From Ricordea florida (lineage: Eukaryota > Cnidaria > Anthozoa > Corallimorpharia > Ricordeidae), in contig OX453275.1 of NCBI GenBank assembly GCA_949710005.1, positions 3,980,973 to 4,044,972 on the forward strand: DNA of 64,000 bases, given 5' to 3'. A program made the position numbers and the translations under genes. The notes beneath the pieces were generated by a model. It worked only from the letters and a program-made list of their open reading frames with translations, was not told the DNA's origin and searched no databases. Positions 19,619-28,488 of the stretch are shown one piece after another. Within the stretch, counting starts at the first letter, position 1, and the number at the start of each line of letters is the position of its first letter.

Positions 19619-20845
19619 TTAGTACTTAATTGATCTCAAACCTGAATTCATAATCTCCATCATTGCATCAGCTACAACAAACATATGACAGGTTATAGTG
19701 CCAGATCCACTTTGTTTTCTTTTAATTTCTAGTTTTACACCATCTTGTGTATTGTTTAATGCTAGACCACCTCCATGAATACCATTATCTGGGTGAGTTC
19801 TCATATCAACCCAAAGAGCAAACTTATCAGCATAAAAATCCTTTTCCTTTACGCCATCTCTTCCGAAACGTTTCTTTACCGACTCCCATAGATCTGATGG
19901 TATCATCCCCTTAGAGTATAATCGATTTGGAACACCATCAACATCTATATTAATCGAGGTTATACCTGGATTGTAAAAATTCTCAGAGTTACGTGCTCCT
20001 GCTGTGAATGGTAATGTAAACAAACATAATATCCCTGTCATTGATCTTCTAGGTAGATTAATATGCTGATTGATAACACCATCACCGCCTATGGAAAAGG
20101 TAAAAGTTTTATGGAGAGTTACATTTTCATAAAAGAAGCCTTTGCCGACTTGATAAGCTGCTTGTGCCTCGCGAGCCAAATATTCGCTTGAAATGGAAGA
20201 ATATTCTAACTCAAGGTTTTTTATTGAATAAGATGGAGTCTTAGTAGTGTCGGAATAAACAACAATATCATTAATTGGAGCAAGTGTAATCTCAAATATT
20301 AGATGATGATCTAGAGCTTTTGGGTAAAAAACCCCATGATCGTTTAGAATAGGATGGTTTATTGGTATGCGATATTTGGTGTTATGTACTTTTGAAAGAG
20401 CCTCTTCCTTAACATCTTGTGTTTTCTTATCACCTGCATTTGTCCTGAGCTTCCTCATGTTTACAGAAGAAATACCTTGTTTTAATCTATCTTCACGTTC
20501 TTCATCTGTTAAGAATAAGTCATGATATGTTTGAAATAGATCATATCTTTGAGTATCCTGTAATGTTTCACCTCCAAAAAGAACTTTAAGTCTAGATACA
20601 AGATTCCTTCCCACATTATTCACAAGTGTATTATTAGCGTGTCCATCTACATCCAAGTCAAATAGTAGAGATACACTTCCAGGCACAATCACTAAATTCT
20701 CAGAAAGTTTTGGAATATTTATATATAATGTTTCTCCGGGGCTAGCAGATGATGGATTGAGAGTAATTCGGTTCATTGTTGATTCTGCTTTCAAACCAAA
20801 TGGCTCTCTAGGAATTCTATTTGGATTAATTTTTTCAGATGTCAT
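19619..20845 (-). CDS. Major capsid protein, double jelly-roll type
   Basis: 408 aa, beta-rich, no membrane segments. Features typical of Polinton/adintovirus hexon-like capsid proteins include an early segment IVPGSVSLLFDLDVDG, then NVGRNLVSRLKVLFGGE, YDLFQTYHDLFLT, and a later INIDVDGVPNRLYSKGM. The family forms trimeric capsomers of icosahedral shells. The gene stands between the ATPase and a 75-aa gene. Its promoter-like box lies inside the end of that upstream gene. The frame is uninterrupted. Family assignment comes from recalled similarity plus position next to the packaging ATPase. Confidence 0.82.
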   Translation of the reverse strand: MTSEKINPNRIPREPFGLKAESTMNRITLNPSSASPGETLYINIPKLSENLVIVPGSVSLLFDLDVDGHANNTLVNNVGRNLVSRLKVLFGGETLQDTQRYDLFQTYHDLFLTDEEREDRLKQGISSVNMRKLRTNAGDKKTQDVKEEALSKVHNTKYRIPINHPILNDHGVFYPKALDHHLIFEITLAPINDIVVYSDTTKTPSYSIKNLELEYSSISSEYLAREAQAAYQVGKGFFYENVTLHKTFTFSIGGDGVINQHINLPRRSMTGILCLFTLPFTAGARNSENFYNPGITSINIDVDGVPNRLYSKGMIPSDLWESVKKRFGRDGVKEKDFYADKFALWVDMRTHPDNGIHGGGLALNNTQDGVKLEIKRKQSGSGTITCHMFVVADAMMEIMNSGLRSIKY

Positions 20846-20851
20846 TGTAAT

Positions 20852-21079
20852 TTATAAGATACTTTGGTTAATCTTTAAACCTCTTGGGCGGCTGAATTGG
20901 TATTTTTTTTTATTCTCTAATTCTTCAATATGTTTTACTAAACTTTCTCTTACTCCCTCAATTACAAGCATTACATTAAAAAGTTCATCACCATATTCCA
21001 TATTTTGAATTTTTTGGATGATAATTTTTTTCATAAGCTTAATTTGATATTCGCTAAAATTTATTTTTTCTTCCTCCAT
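20852..21079 (-). CDS. Polinton hypothetical protein, 75 aa
   Basis: A short, Lys/Glu-rich, probably helical protein (starts MEEEKINFSEYQIKLMKKII). It ends 6 bp before the capsid gene starts. Its leader of about 26 bp is nearly identical to that of the capsid gene, so one leader was probably copied from the other. Not recognised. Confidence 0.5.
   Translation of the reverse strand: MEEEKINFSEYQIKLMKKIIIQKIQNMEYGDELFNVMLVIEGVRESLVKHIEELENKKKYQFSRPRGLKINQSIL
20872..20879 (-). promoter_or_regulatory. TTTAAAGA box, major capsid gene
   Basis: Lies within the coding end of the 75-aa gene, 26 nt from the capsid start codon. Confidence 0.5.
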
Positions 21080-21105
21080 TATAATTTATAAGATACTTTG
21101 GTTAA

Positions 21106-21113
21106 TCCTTAAA
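21106..21113 (-). promoter_or_regulatory. TTTAAGGA box, 75-aa gene
   Basis: 26 nt from the start codon of the 75-aa gene; its first base pair overlaps the integrase start codon on the other strand. Confidence 0.45.
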
Positions 21114-22135
21114 TGAGTAACGAAAAGATATCAAAAATATCGGCGGAGCCGGGCCCGACTTTGAGTCGGATATATTATTCAACTGAAGGATATTGGAAAG
21201 GATATTCCGCAATCTCCAAATTATCACAAAAAGCAAAAATAAGTCAAGATGTAGCGAAACAATGGTTAGAGAAACAAGCAATATGGCAAATATATCTACC
21301 ACCACCAAAATATATTCCAAGACCACACTGGACTGTAGATAAACCAAATCATATTCACCAAGCAGATTTATTATTTTTACCGCATGATAGAGTTGGAAGA
21401 AAAACATATAAATACGCATTAGTCGTGGTTGATATCGCCTCGAGATATAAAGATGCGGAGCCATTAACCACAAAAGAAAGTCGAGAAATATCAAATGCTT
21501 TTGAAAAAATATATTCTAGAAGATTGAAATACCCTAAAACATTAATGGTTGATCCCGGAAAAGAATTTATGGGCGAGGTTACAAAACTTATGAATTATCA
21601 TAATGTGAAAATACAGAGAAGTGAAGCAGGAAATCATAGAGCTCAAGCATTTGTGGAAAACGCAAACAGAATATTAGGTGAAAAATTATTTAGCCATCAA
21701 TATGCGCAAGAAATGGTAAGTGATGCCCGATCTAGATTATGGGTGAAACGATTACCTGATATTTTGAAAACTTTGAATAATACACCAACGAGAATAACTG
21801 GTAAAGAGCCCGTTAAATCTATAAAACAGAAGGAGGTTGATATTGAACCTAAAAAGTATAATCGAGTTGTTGGTCTTGACGAGGTTAGATTGCCACCTTA
21901 TGTTAACGTTAGATATTTATTATTTCCTGGCGAACTTGAAGGTGGTGAAAAAAGGAGGGCTACAGATCCTATTTGGAGTATCAAAGTTTATGATATTTCT
22001 AAAAGTATGATTACACCTAATCAACCGGTTTTATATTATTTAACTGATGGGCCAAGACGTGGTTTTGTTAGGGAAGAATTACAAGTTATACCTTATGATA
22101 CGCAGTTACCTCCTAATTCTGTTTTGATAAGATAA
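21113..22135 (+). CDS. Retroviral-type integrase (rve family)
   Basis: 340 aa. Residues 27-60 form a small helix-turn-helix-like N-terminal domain (SKLSQKAKISQDVAKQWL). The catalytic core has D85 (HQADLLFLP), D147 (LMVDPGKEF) and E182 (AFVENANR), the DDE triad of retroviral and Polinton integrases. The C-terminal part is a basic, beta-rich, SH3/chromo-like tail. It inserts the element's DNA into the host genome, consistent with the short target duplication at the ends. It is divergent from the 75-aa gene (33-bp gap) and its 3' end overlaps that of the polymerase by 43 bp. No TTTAAAGA-type box precedes it on the plus strand. Confidence 0.92.
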   Translation: MSNEKISKISAEPGPTLSRIYYSTEGYWKGYSAISKLSQKAKISQDVAKQWLEKQAIWQIYLPPPKYIPRPHWTVDKPNHIHQADLLFLPHDRVGRKTYKYALVVVDIASRYKDAEPLTTKESREISNAFEKIYSRRLKYPKTLMVDPGKEFMGEVTKLMNYHNVKIQRSEAGNHRAQAFVENANRILGEKLFSHQYAQEMVSDARSRLWVKRLPDILKTLNNTPTRITGKEPVKSIKQKEVDIEPKKYNRVVGLDEVRLPPYVNVRYLLFPGELEGGEKRRATDPIWSIKVYDISKSMITPNQPVLYYLTDGPRRGFVREELQVIPYDTQLPPNSVLIR

Positions 22136-25100
22136 TGACCATATGCAAAAGTATGTATTCCATCTTTACAAATGATTCTCTTATCATCATCAGCAGATAG
22201 TGCAACTTTATTAATTGTTTCTGAAAAAACGTCGTGCTTATGACTTCTTAATACATTCATCCGCCTCATCTGTGGCTTTTTATTGAAAAGGCAATCCTTA
22301 TAATCATTAAATCTTATGGTCTTTTTCACGATTGCCTTCTTTACTCCCTTACATTTCTTTTCTTCTTCGCCCTCATCCATCTTGTAGGAGTAAAGCTTTG
22401 CTCGTAGTCCTACAAATTCAGTTATCTGCTTACCGCCAGCTTCATCTTTAAACATATTAACAACTTTCTTATTCACACCAGTCTCAATACCAGACGGATG
22501 GTCTTTAGGAAAATTGCTGGTATCGAACATTTTTCTCACATCGGGGCTAATATCTTTATAGAAATCTTCTGTTTCTATTTCATATGCAAGGCTGTCCGTA
22601 TCTGTAAACAACAATTTTGCTTTTTCTCCATATTTAGGTTTAATATAATTATAGTGAAATTTGTACATTATTGTTTTACTTAGATCCAGAATGCACATAC
22701 CCAAGTAAACAGGTTTATTGAATACTAGCTTTGTTTTCTTCATGTGGATAGCCACAAGATTTTCACAAAAGATAGTACGATGATTATAGTTAGGTTTTGA
22801 TATTAATTTTTTTGCATCTTTTTCATTAGTAACCAATTGCACATCCACCCTTTTTCTAATGTTTTCCATTGTTTTACCAAATACGGAGTTATTCATAAGT
22901 TTGAAGAAATCTTTCTCAAAATCGTTATTTCCTTTAGCTCTTAGGTTTGTATTCAAGTCAATGTATGGTTTTAACCAAGCCGACTCTTTAAATGTAATGC
23001 CTCTATGAATTTTTGTAACTTTTAATCCAAGACTTTCGTAAAGTTTTAGTGTTTCATGATGAACAACATACTTTACCTTATTGTTTAGGTTTGGAATCAA
23101 TTTCTCAACCTTATTAATGATAAGTCTCTCTGGAGCGAGGGGGTAATCATTATGCAAATCATGAAGGTTAGTTGGGTATTCCAAATCAACCTCTATTATA
23201 CAGGAGATATTTTTCCAGTTTTTAAGATCTTCTTCACTCATCCATCTAAAACCGTGTGTAGGTAGTTTTTCACTCATTCCCCCGCCATATAGATTGTTTG
23301 CGTCGAGATATGAAATATACTTTGTAGGTAGTTTTGGATCATATTCGTTCATGTAGGGGTTGTTAGCTTTCCCATATCTAGTAGATATCATGGATACACC
23401 ACCCCGCACACCTTTTTCAATCATAAGTAGCATGTCAATGTCGGTCAGCAACTCTAAATTAACCTTTGTTATCTTTAATGTTGCATCCCAAGCTAGTCCC
23501 GGCGCTGTATAATACCAGGCGGGATCCAATCCATAGTTTTTACTACAAACATCTCTAAAGTTCTCGAATACATCCGCTAAAAGTAACACATCAGATTTTA
23601 GATATAGATCATGATATTCTCTCATTGTTTTCATATTGAAGGTTTCCCACACCTTTTTAGCGTGTTTATAATCATTATCTGATATATTTTCATCGCTTAG
23701 TTTTGAATAGAACGCTTCTTTAGGTGGAAGTTGAGTTGCGTTAAGTTTATCGAAGCTATCAAACCAATCATATGGAAAAACTCCTTTTCTCAACAATGAA
23801 TTTAATTCTTCGCCTTCAAAATACTTTGTAATTTCATGTAAGTTTTTATCTGTTGGATTAAGACACCTACCTTTTATTACACCTTTACAAACATCACACT
23901 TTCCACATTTAGTAAGATTACTAGATAAATTATCTAGACTTGATGCCATAAATTTAAATGAATCTATGAATCTAATATCTCGTTTTACCTCAACCCGATT
24001 GCCTTCTTTATTTGTAAATGTATCAACCACAATCTTTTTTGCGAAAGAAATATACTTTTCCTCATTATTAGGTATGCAGTTTATATTACCTTTTGTTGTA
24101 CCAAGATTCTTGATAAAAAGATGCGCGTCATATCCAGATAGGTTGTGAAATATTACGGGAAAGAACTTTGGAATCTTGTAATTTAAGTTGCATTCATTAT
24201 GAGCTGCTCCTCTATACTTTCCTGTAAGATGACAGTGATCTAATACCTTATATTCCCCCAATTCTTTCTCGCAGATGTGGCAGTGAGTAGCATTTTCATA
24301 TTCTTTTTTATCCATTTCTGTCATAAATCCCACCCTCTTATGGTATTTTGTCTTATTGTAAATTTTTTTAATATCCTGCTCCAAATTATCTACAAATATC
24401 TGCGGGATATCATCATCTGGGAATTCGGCGGTGTATTGCACAAGCTCGGGTGGAAATATTTTATCATCAAAAGATTTTATGAGATAGCAGAATCCTGATG
24501 GTTTGTGTTTTTGGTATTGATTAGTAAAACTTTCACTTTCATATGGTGAGCAGGTGTGTATTTTCTCTGGGTAACACTCAAAGTCCGCATATACAACAAA
24601 TGGTACACGCATTTTTCTATTGAAGTTCTTAAAATCAATAAACTTAGGATTTCCATCTTTATCCATAGGCATAACAATCTTTACTTCTTCATTTGTAGCG
24701 CAATATTCAAGATGTTTTTCCAATGAAGTTTCTGTAGGAAATGAATTGTAGCATCTACGACAAAATTCGCGTTTGTGTTGTTTATTATTTATTTGTGACG
24801 AAACAAGTCTACTAAAATTCTTTATCCAACAGTAATGACTATTTCCCTCCTCATTAGTTAATAGAAGTAATTCAATCATATAACCACTTTGTTTCTTACT
24901 TATTCTCATAGGATATACTTCGCCCTTATCTTTATCAAATCCGTGGACGTTAATCGTATAATAAGGATTTTGTTTTTCAAACTTATCAATATCTTTCAAT
25001 TTAGCAGGGAACTCTATTCCTTTCCAGTTAAACTTCTCAGAGTTCTCTCTCATTTGTTTATTTAGTCTTTGTGGGTCTTTCTCTTTAGGAAACACGGCGG

Positions 25101-26241
25101 AAGTTACTGCCCACTTAAAACACTCTTGATCATTTTCATTCTTAACATTTATAATTGCCTTTTTTTCTGCTAATTTTTGTGGTAATTCAATATAGGAGCT
25201 TCCAGAAAGAGGTTCGAAAGGGTCTATGTTAATATCAAAGTATATCACACTATCAAAAAACCAACCGCTGCCGTTTTGTGAAAAATTTTCAGAAAGTTCA
25301 AGCAAATAGTTGCGCATCACGTCAAATAAGTTGGATAAATCTGTAGCCTCTGTTACAACCTCCGGTTTTTTGCTATGAAATATTGGTTCTACTATTTCAC
25401 CTTTTGTTGTATTAAAAAATCTACTACAAAGTGTAAATTTTAACTTTAGTGGCTTCTTTTGTTTATTAATTAGATCTAAAAATTTTGGTTTTATTTTATT
25501 GATAAATGTTTTTTCATCATATCCTTTATTTCCATCTATTCTATATGTTTTCAAATACCCTTTTAATGCTGTTTTTTGTTCTTTTATATTGAATTTTCCC
25601 TTGTCTTGATTCAATTCATCTCTCGCACTATCAGATATATTTACCCGCCTTTGTGGTTTTGTTGGGTTATCATTAGTAAATTTTATTATATTTTCATTGG
25701 TTAAATCTGCAAGCTTTTTAGAAAACTCATCTTTATCCATAACCTTAAATGAATAATTTCCCCAATTAAAAGTTTTGTTTGGCGATTTTTGTGGTTTTAT
25801 AAAAGTAGGTGCAAGTTTTCTTTTTGTAATATTTTTTCTAGGCGGGGGCGAGCCTGGGGGTTCTTTTACCCAAGATCTATCCGGCGAACCTGGCGGTGGT
25901 GTTTCTGCATTAAATGTTTGTGGTGGGTTTTGTATATCATTTCTGGGGGCTGGATTGGGTCTTTGTTGTTGGTTCGGCGGATTTTCAATATTATTAATTG
26001 CATTAATAAGTTCTTGTTTACGCAACCTATAATAGCGGGGAATGCCACGATCTCTGGCAAGATTTTTAAGTTGTTGTACATTTAATCTTTGAAATCGGTT
26101 TTGTGTATTATTTCTTGGTGGATTAATATTATTAATAGCATCAATAAGTTCAGGTTTACGCAGCCTGAAATAATTGGTAACATTAAGATCTTTGGCAATA
26201 TTTCTCAATTGCGGTACATATAATCTTTCTAAATTCTCCAT
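22093..26241 (-). CDS. DNA polymerase B, protein-primed type
   Basis: 1382 aa, replicating the element. Two SAP/HeH-like modules (about 1-38 and 50-87) are followed by a Pro/Asn-rich linker and a C2H2-like zinc site (about 490-511, CRRC...HLEYC). The exonuclease motifs are DFE near 553, HNLSGYDAHLF near 700 and Y-x-KSDVLLLADVFE near 884. Between the first two is an HNH/endonuclease-VII-like insert near 645-680 (CHIC...DHCHLTGKYRG). Polymerase motif A is YLDANNLYG near 979, motif B KLMNNSVFGK near 1117, and motif C FTDTDS near 1212. All key residues are present. The start codon and first 16 codons lie in the right TIR. It is convergent with the integrase. Confidence 0.94.
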   Translation of the reverse strand: MENLERLYVPQLRNIAKDLNVTNYFRLRKPELIDAINNINPPRNNTQNRFQRLNVQQLKNLARDRGIPRYYRLRKQELINAINNIENPPNQQQRPNPAPRNDIQNPPQTFNAETPPPGSPDRSWVKEPPGSPPPRKNITKRKLAPTFIKPQKSPNKTFNWGNYSFKVMDKDEFSKKLADLTNENIIKFTNDNPTKPQRRVNISDSARDELNQDKGKFNIKEQKTALKGYLKTYRIDGNKGYDEKTFINKIKPKFLDLINKQKKPLKLKFTLCSRFFNTTKGEIVEPIFHSKKPEVVTEATDLSNLFDVMRNYLLELSENFSQNGSGWFFDSVIYFDINIDPFEPLSGSSYIELPQKLAEKKAIINVKNENDQECFKWAVTSAVFPKEKDPQRLNKQMRENSEKFNWKGIEFPAKLKDIDKFEKQNPYYTINVHGFDKDKGEVYPMRISKKQSGYMIELLLLTNEEGNSHYCWIKNFSRLVSSQINNKQHKREFCRRCYNSFPTETSLEKHLEYCATNEEVKIVMPMDKDGNPKFIDFKNFNRKMRVPFVVYADFECYPEKIHTCSPYESESFTNQYQKHKPSGFCYLIKSFDDKIFPPELVQYTAEFPDDDIPQIFVDNLEQDIKKIYNKTKYHKRVGFMTEMDKKEYENATHCHICEKELGEYKVLDHCHLTGKYRGAAHNECNLNYKIPKFFPVIFHNLSGYDAHLFIKNLGTTKGNINCIPNNEEKYISFAKKIVVDTFTNKEGNRVEVKRDIRFIDSFKFMASSLDNLSSNLTKCGKCDVCKGVIKGRCLNPTDKNLHEITKYFEGEELNSLLRKGVFPYDWFDSFDKLNATQLPPKEAFYSKLSDENISDNDYKHAKKVWETFNMKTMREYHDLYLKSDVLLLADVFENFRDVCSKNYGLDPAWYYTAPGLAWDATLKITKVNLELLTDIDMLLMIEKGVRGGVSMISTRYGKANNPYMNEYDPKLPTKYISYLDANNLYGGGMSEKLPTHGFRWMSEEDLKNWKNISCIIEVDLEYPTNLHDLHNDYPLAPERLIINKVEKLIPNLNNKVKYVVHHETLKLYESLGLKVTKIHRGITFKESAWLKPYIDLNTNLRAKGNNDFEKDFFKLMNNSVFGKTMENIRKRVDVQLVTNEKDAKKLISKPNYNHRTIFCENLVAIHMKKTKLVFNKPVYLGMCILDLSKTIMYKFHYNYIKPKYGEKAKLLFTDTDSLAYEIETEDFYKDISPDVRKMFDTSNFPKDHPSGIETGVNKKVVNMFKDEAGGKQITEFVGLRAKLYSYKMDEGEEEKKCKGVKKAIVKKTIRFNDYKDCLFNKKPQMRRMNVLRSHKHDVFSETINKVALSADDDKRIICKDGIHTFAYGHYLIKTELGGNCVS

Positions 26242-26261
26242 TTAATATTTCATTAATCATC

Positions 26262-26269
26262 TTTTTAAA
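26262..26269 (-). promoter_or_regulatory. TTTAAAAA box, polymerase gene
   Basis: 20 nt ahead of the polymerase start codon; identical mirror copy of the box at 11214. Confidence 0.5.
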
Positions 26270-26320
26270 CCACATTTATTTATCATTTTTTTTTTATTTT
26301 ATTGTATTAATTTAATTCTA

Positions 26321-27001
26321 GCACAGGCTTGGCATCGGCTTGGCACAGGCTTGGCATCGGCTTAGTATCGGCTTAGTATCGGCTTGGCACAGGCTTGGCA
26401 TCGGCTTGGCATCGGCTTGGCATCGGCTTGGCATCGGCTTGGCATCGGCTTGGCATCGGCTTGGCATCGGCTTGGCATCGGCTTGGCATCGGCTTGGCAT
26501 CGGCTTGGCACAGGCTTGGCATCGGCTTGGCATCGGCTTGGCATCGGCTTGGCATCGGCTTGGCATCGGCTTGGCATCGGCTTGGCATCGGCTTGGCATC
26601 GGCTTGGCATCGGCTTGGCATCGGCTTGGCATCGGCTTGGCACAGGCTTGGCATCGGCTTGGCATCGGCTTGGCATCGGCTTGGCATCGGCTTGGCATCG
26701 GCTTGGCATCGGCTTGGCATCGGCTTGGCATCGGCTTGGCATCGGCTTGGCATCGGCTTGGCATCGGCTTGGCATCGGCTTGGCATCGGCTTGGCATCGG
26801 CTTGGCATCGGCTTGGCATCGGCTTGGCATCGGCTTGGCATCGGCTTGGCATCGGCTTGGCATCGGCTTGGCATCGGCTTGGCATCGGCTTGGCATCGGC
26901 TTGGCATCGGCTTGGCACAGGCTTGGCATCGGCTTGGCATCGGCTTGGCACAGGCTTGGCATCGGCTTGGCATCGGCTTGGCATCGGCTTGGCATCGGCT
27001 T
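26321..27001 (-). repeat. 11-bp tandem array in right TIR (~62 units)
   Basis: 681 bp of the same AAGCCGATGCC unit. The variant units are distributed differently from those on the left, so the array evolves by unit gain and loss rather than by whole-TIR copying alone. Confidence 0.95.
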
Positions 27002-27225
27002 GGTAAATTTCTGATAAATTTTACGCTGGATTTTTTTGCGCCGGAATCAGTGAGGGCTTTGCAGCGGCTTTGGTAAATTTCTGATAAATTTCTAGTAAAA
27101 TTTTTCGCAAGAATTAGCGACGGCTTTGCAACGGTTTTGGTAAATTTCTGATAAATTTTGCGAAGGATTTTTTTTTTTCTCATTTAAAAAGTGAACTGCG
27201 CTAGAACCGGCTTTTCCCTACTACT

Positions 27226-27360
27226 CTAACGGTTAATATTTTTGGCTGTTTTACGGCTAACGGTTAATACTTTTTACGGCTAACGGCTAAAATTTTTCAA
27301 TATTCATGTTATTTACGCCTAAGGGCTAATTTTTTTGCCCGTTTTACGGCTAACGGTTAA
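27226..27360 (+). repeat. 31-bp satellite, right flank of Polinton
   Basis: Starts with the duplicated target CTAAC and continues the GGTTAATATTTTTGGCTG-type unit interrupted at 10356. Later units are degenerate. Confidence 0.7.
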
Positions 27361-27369
27361 ACACATCGA

Positions 27370-27740
27370 GACCCTCATTGTGTCCATATATACACCCCGA
27401 GGTCCTTCGCTGAAACAACCGGACGCAAATTTTTCCCCAGTAAAGTAACATTAAATCCAGATCTGTAGGCGTATTTTGAAGCATTTGACGGGTGCCAATT
27501 AAGAGCAGTTTCGTCTTATCGACTATTTTGACAGCACCATGCGGTCACTTTCCTCAGGTCTTCGGTTATTTGTCGAGCTGCACCATCGATACTGCTTTAA
27601 CTAAGAATGACATATGTAATTTTGAATCATCCACCTAGGATTCTATTAGGAGCTGTAATCTGGAACGCCCGGCAAAAAGTTTATGTAAACATTAAATCAT
27701 GCCGGCCCCAGGATAGATCCTTGTGTGTATACATTCCTGA
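27370..27740 (-). pseudogene. LINE reverse transcriptase relic
   Basis: On the minus strand, 27738 to 27700 reads TQGSILGPA followed by a stop and then FNVYIN, the QGSxLGP...YIN motif of non-LTR reverse transcriptases. Farther along come a segment like FNVTLLGKNLRPVVSAKDLGV (near 27400-27460) and several stops. It is a decayed fragment without its 5' part. Confidence 0.65.
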
Positions 27741-27859
27741 CATTTCAGAGCCCGGCACTGCTGCCGATCATGTATGTATCTCCTGAACCATATTAGTGCT
27801 GAACTAGACACCCCCAACGAGCTCAATTTGACTAAAAGTTTCGCATGGTCTATACTACT

Positions 27860-28001
27860 AAACTATCGGCTGATAGTTGCCCCTTGGAAATTTGATGTTC
27901 TTATAACTAGCATATTTGCCCACGAAGCTTCGCTTCTCGGGAAAACTGATTTGTTCTACTGAACATCAAATTTCCGCGGGGCAACTATCAGCCGATAGTT
28001 T
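27860..28001. repeat. Inverted repeat (MITE-like)
   Basis: AAACTATCGGCTGATAGTTG at the left end and CAACTATCAGCCGATAGTTT at the right end; the arms extend through GGAAATTTGATGTTC. The loop is about 50 bp. Confidence 0.75.
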
Positions 28002-28074
28002 CTCAACAGGAACACTATATTGTTTAAATAGGAAAAGTTACCCGGCAGGCACTATACATTGGCACTATTTATTT

Positions 28075-28298
28075 AACAATTATTCTCCTCAGACGAAGTG
28101 ATTATTGGTGAATAATACAAAGGTGATTATTTCAAAAAAAAGAAAAGAAAAAGCATTGTACAACACGAAAAAAATTTATTTCATCAAAAGCGCGCGAACG
28201 ACTGGCAGTCATTTTGTTCGTCTGGGTGATTATTGACTGATAATCCGAGATAGCGAACCAATCAGAGCGCGCGATTTTGTGACATGAGTATTTATACT
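28075..28298 (-). mobile_element. MITE family A, copy 1
   Basis: Shares about 200 bp with the reverse complement of 46966-47190. Common parts are GTGATTATTTCAAAA, GTACAACACGAAAAAA, GCGAACGACTGGCAG, GATAATCCGAGATAGCGAACC and GAGTATTTATACTA. Contains the CCAATCAGAGCGCGC module at 28258. Confidence 0.7.
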
Positions 28299-28299
28299 A

Positions 28300-28469
28300 A
28301 GGGACGGACCATTAGAAAAGTGATGCGGGGGGGGGGGGGTGGGGAATTTTCAGCTTGCACGAATTGTTTTTTTCACTCACTGCTTGTGCAGGATTTTTTT
28401 TTTTGATGAACCCCTCTGCACGAATTTTTTCCCCCACCCCCCCCATCACTTTTCTAATGGTCCGTCCCT
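28300..28469. mobile_element. G-rich fold-back MITE
   Basis: Terminal inverted repeats AGGGACGGACCATTAGAAAA and its exact complement enclose a poly-G tract on one side and a poly-C tract on the other, with GCACGAATT repeated inside. About 170 bp, non-coding. Confidence 0.8.
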
Positions 28470-28488
28470 AAAGGCACTTTTGAACTAG

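Larger units (their letters stand above)
10357..27225. mobile_element. Polinton/Maverick (adintovirus-like) element, complete
   Basis: A 16,869-bp self-synthesising DNA transposon related to viruses. It begins AGTAGTAGGGAAAAGCCGG and ends with the exact complement. The flanking CTAAC is duplicated at 10352-10356 and 27226-27230; removing the element and one copy restores a continuous 31-bp satellite unit. Inside are the hallmark genes of Polintons: DNA polymerase B, retroviral-type integrase, A32-like packaging ATPase and a major capsid protein, all with open frames. The interior is clearly more AT-rich than the host genes. Most Polintons make 6-bp duplications, so 5 bp is slightly unusual. 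Intact frames and matching TIRs suggest a recent insertion. Confidence 0.93.
26195..27225 (-). repeat. Polinton right terminal inverted repeat (1031 bp)
   Basis: Same three-part structure as the left repeat, with outer segment (224 bp) and inner segment (126 bp) of equal length. Only the tandem array is longer, by 99 bp. Confidence 0.92.

Noticed and set aside
21102-21494. 130-aa frame antisense to the integrase
   Set aside because: It is a shadow of the conserved integrase frame on the opposite strand.
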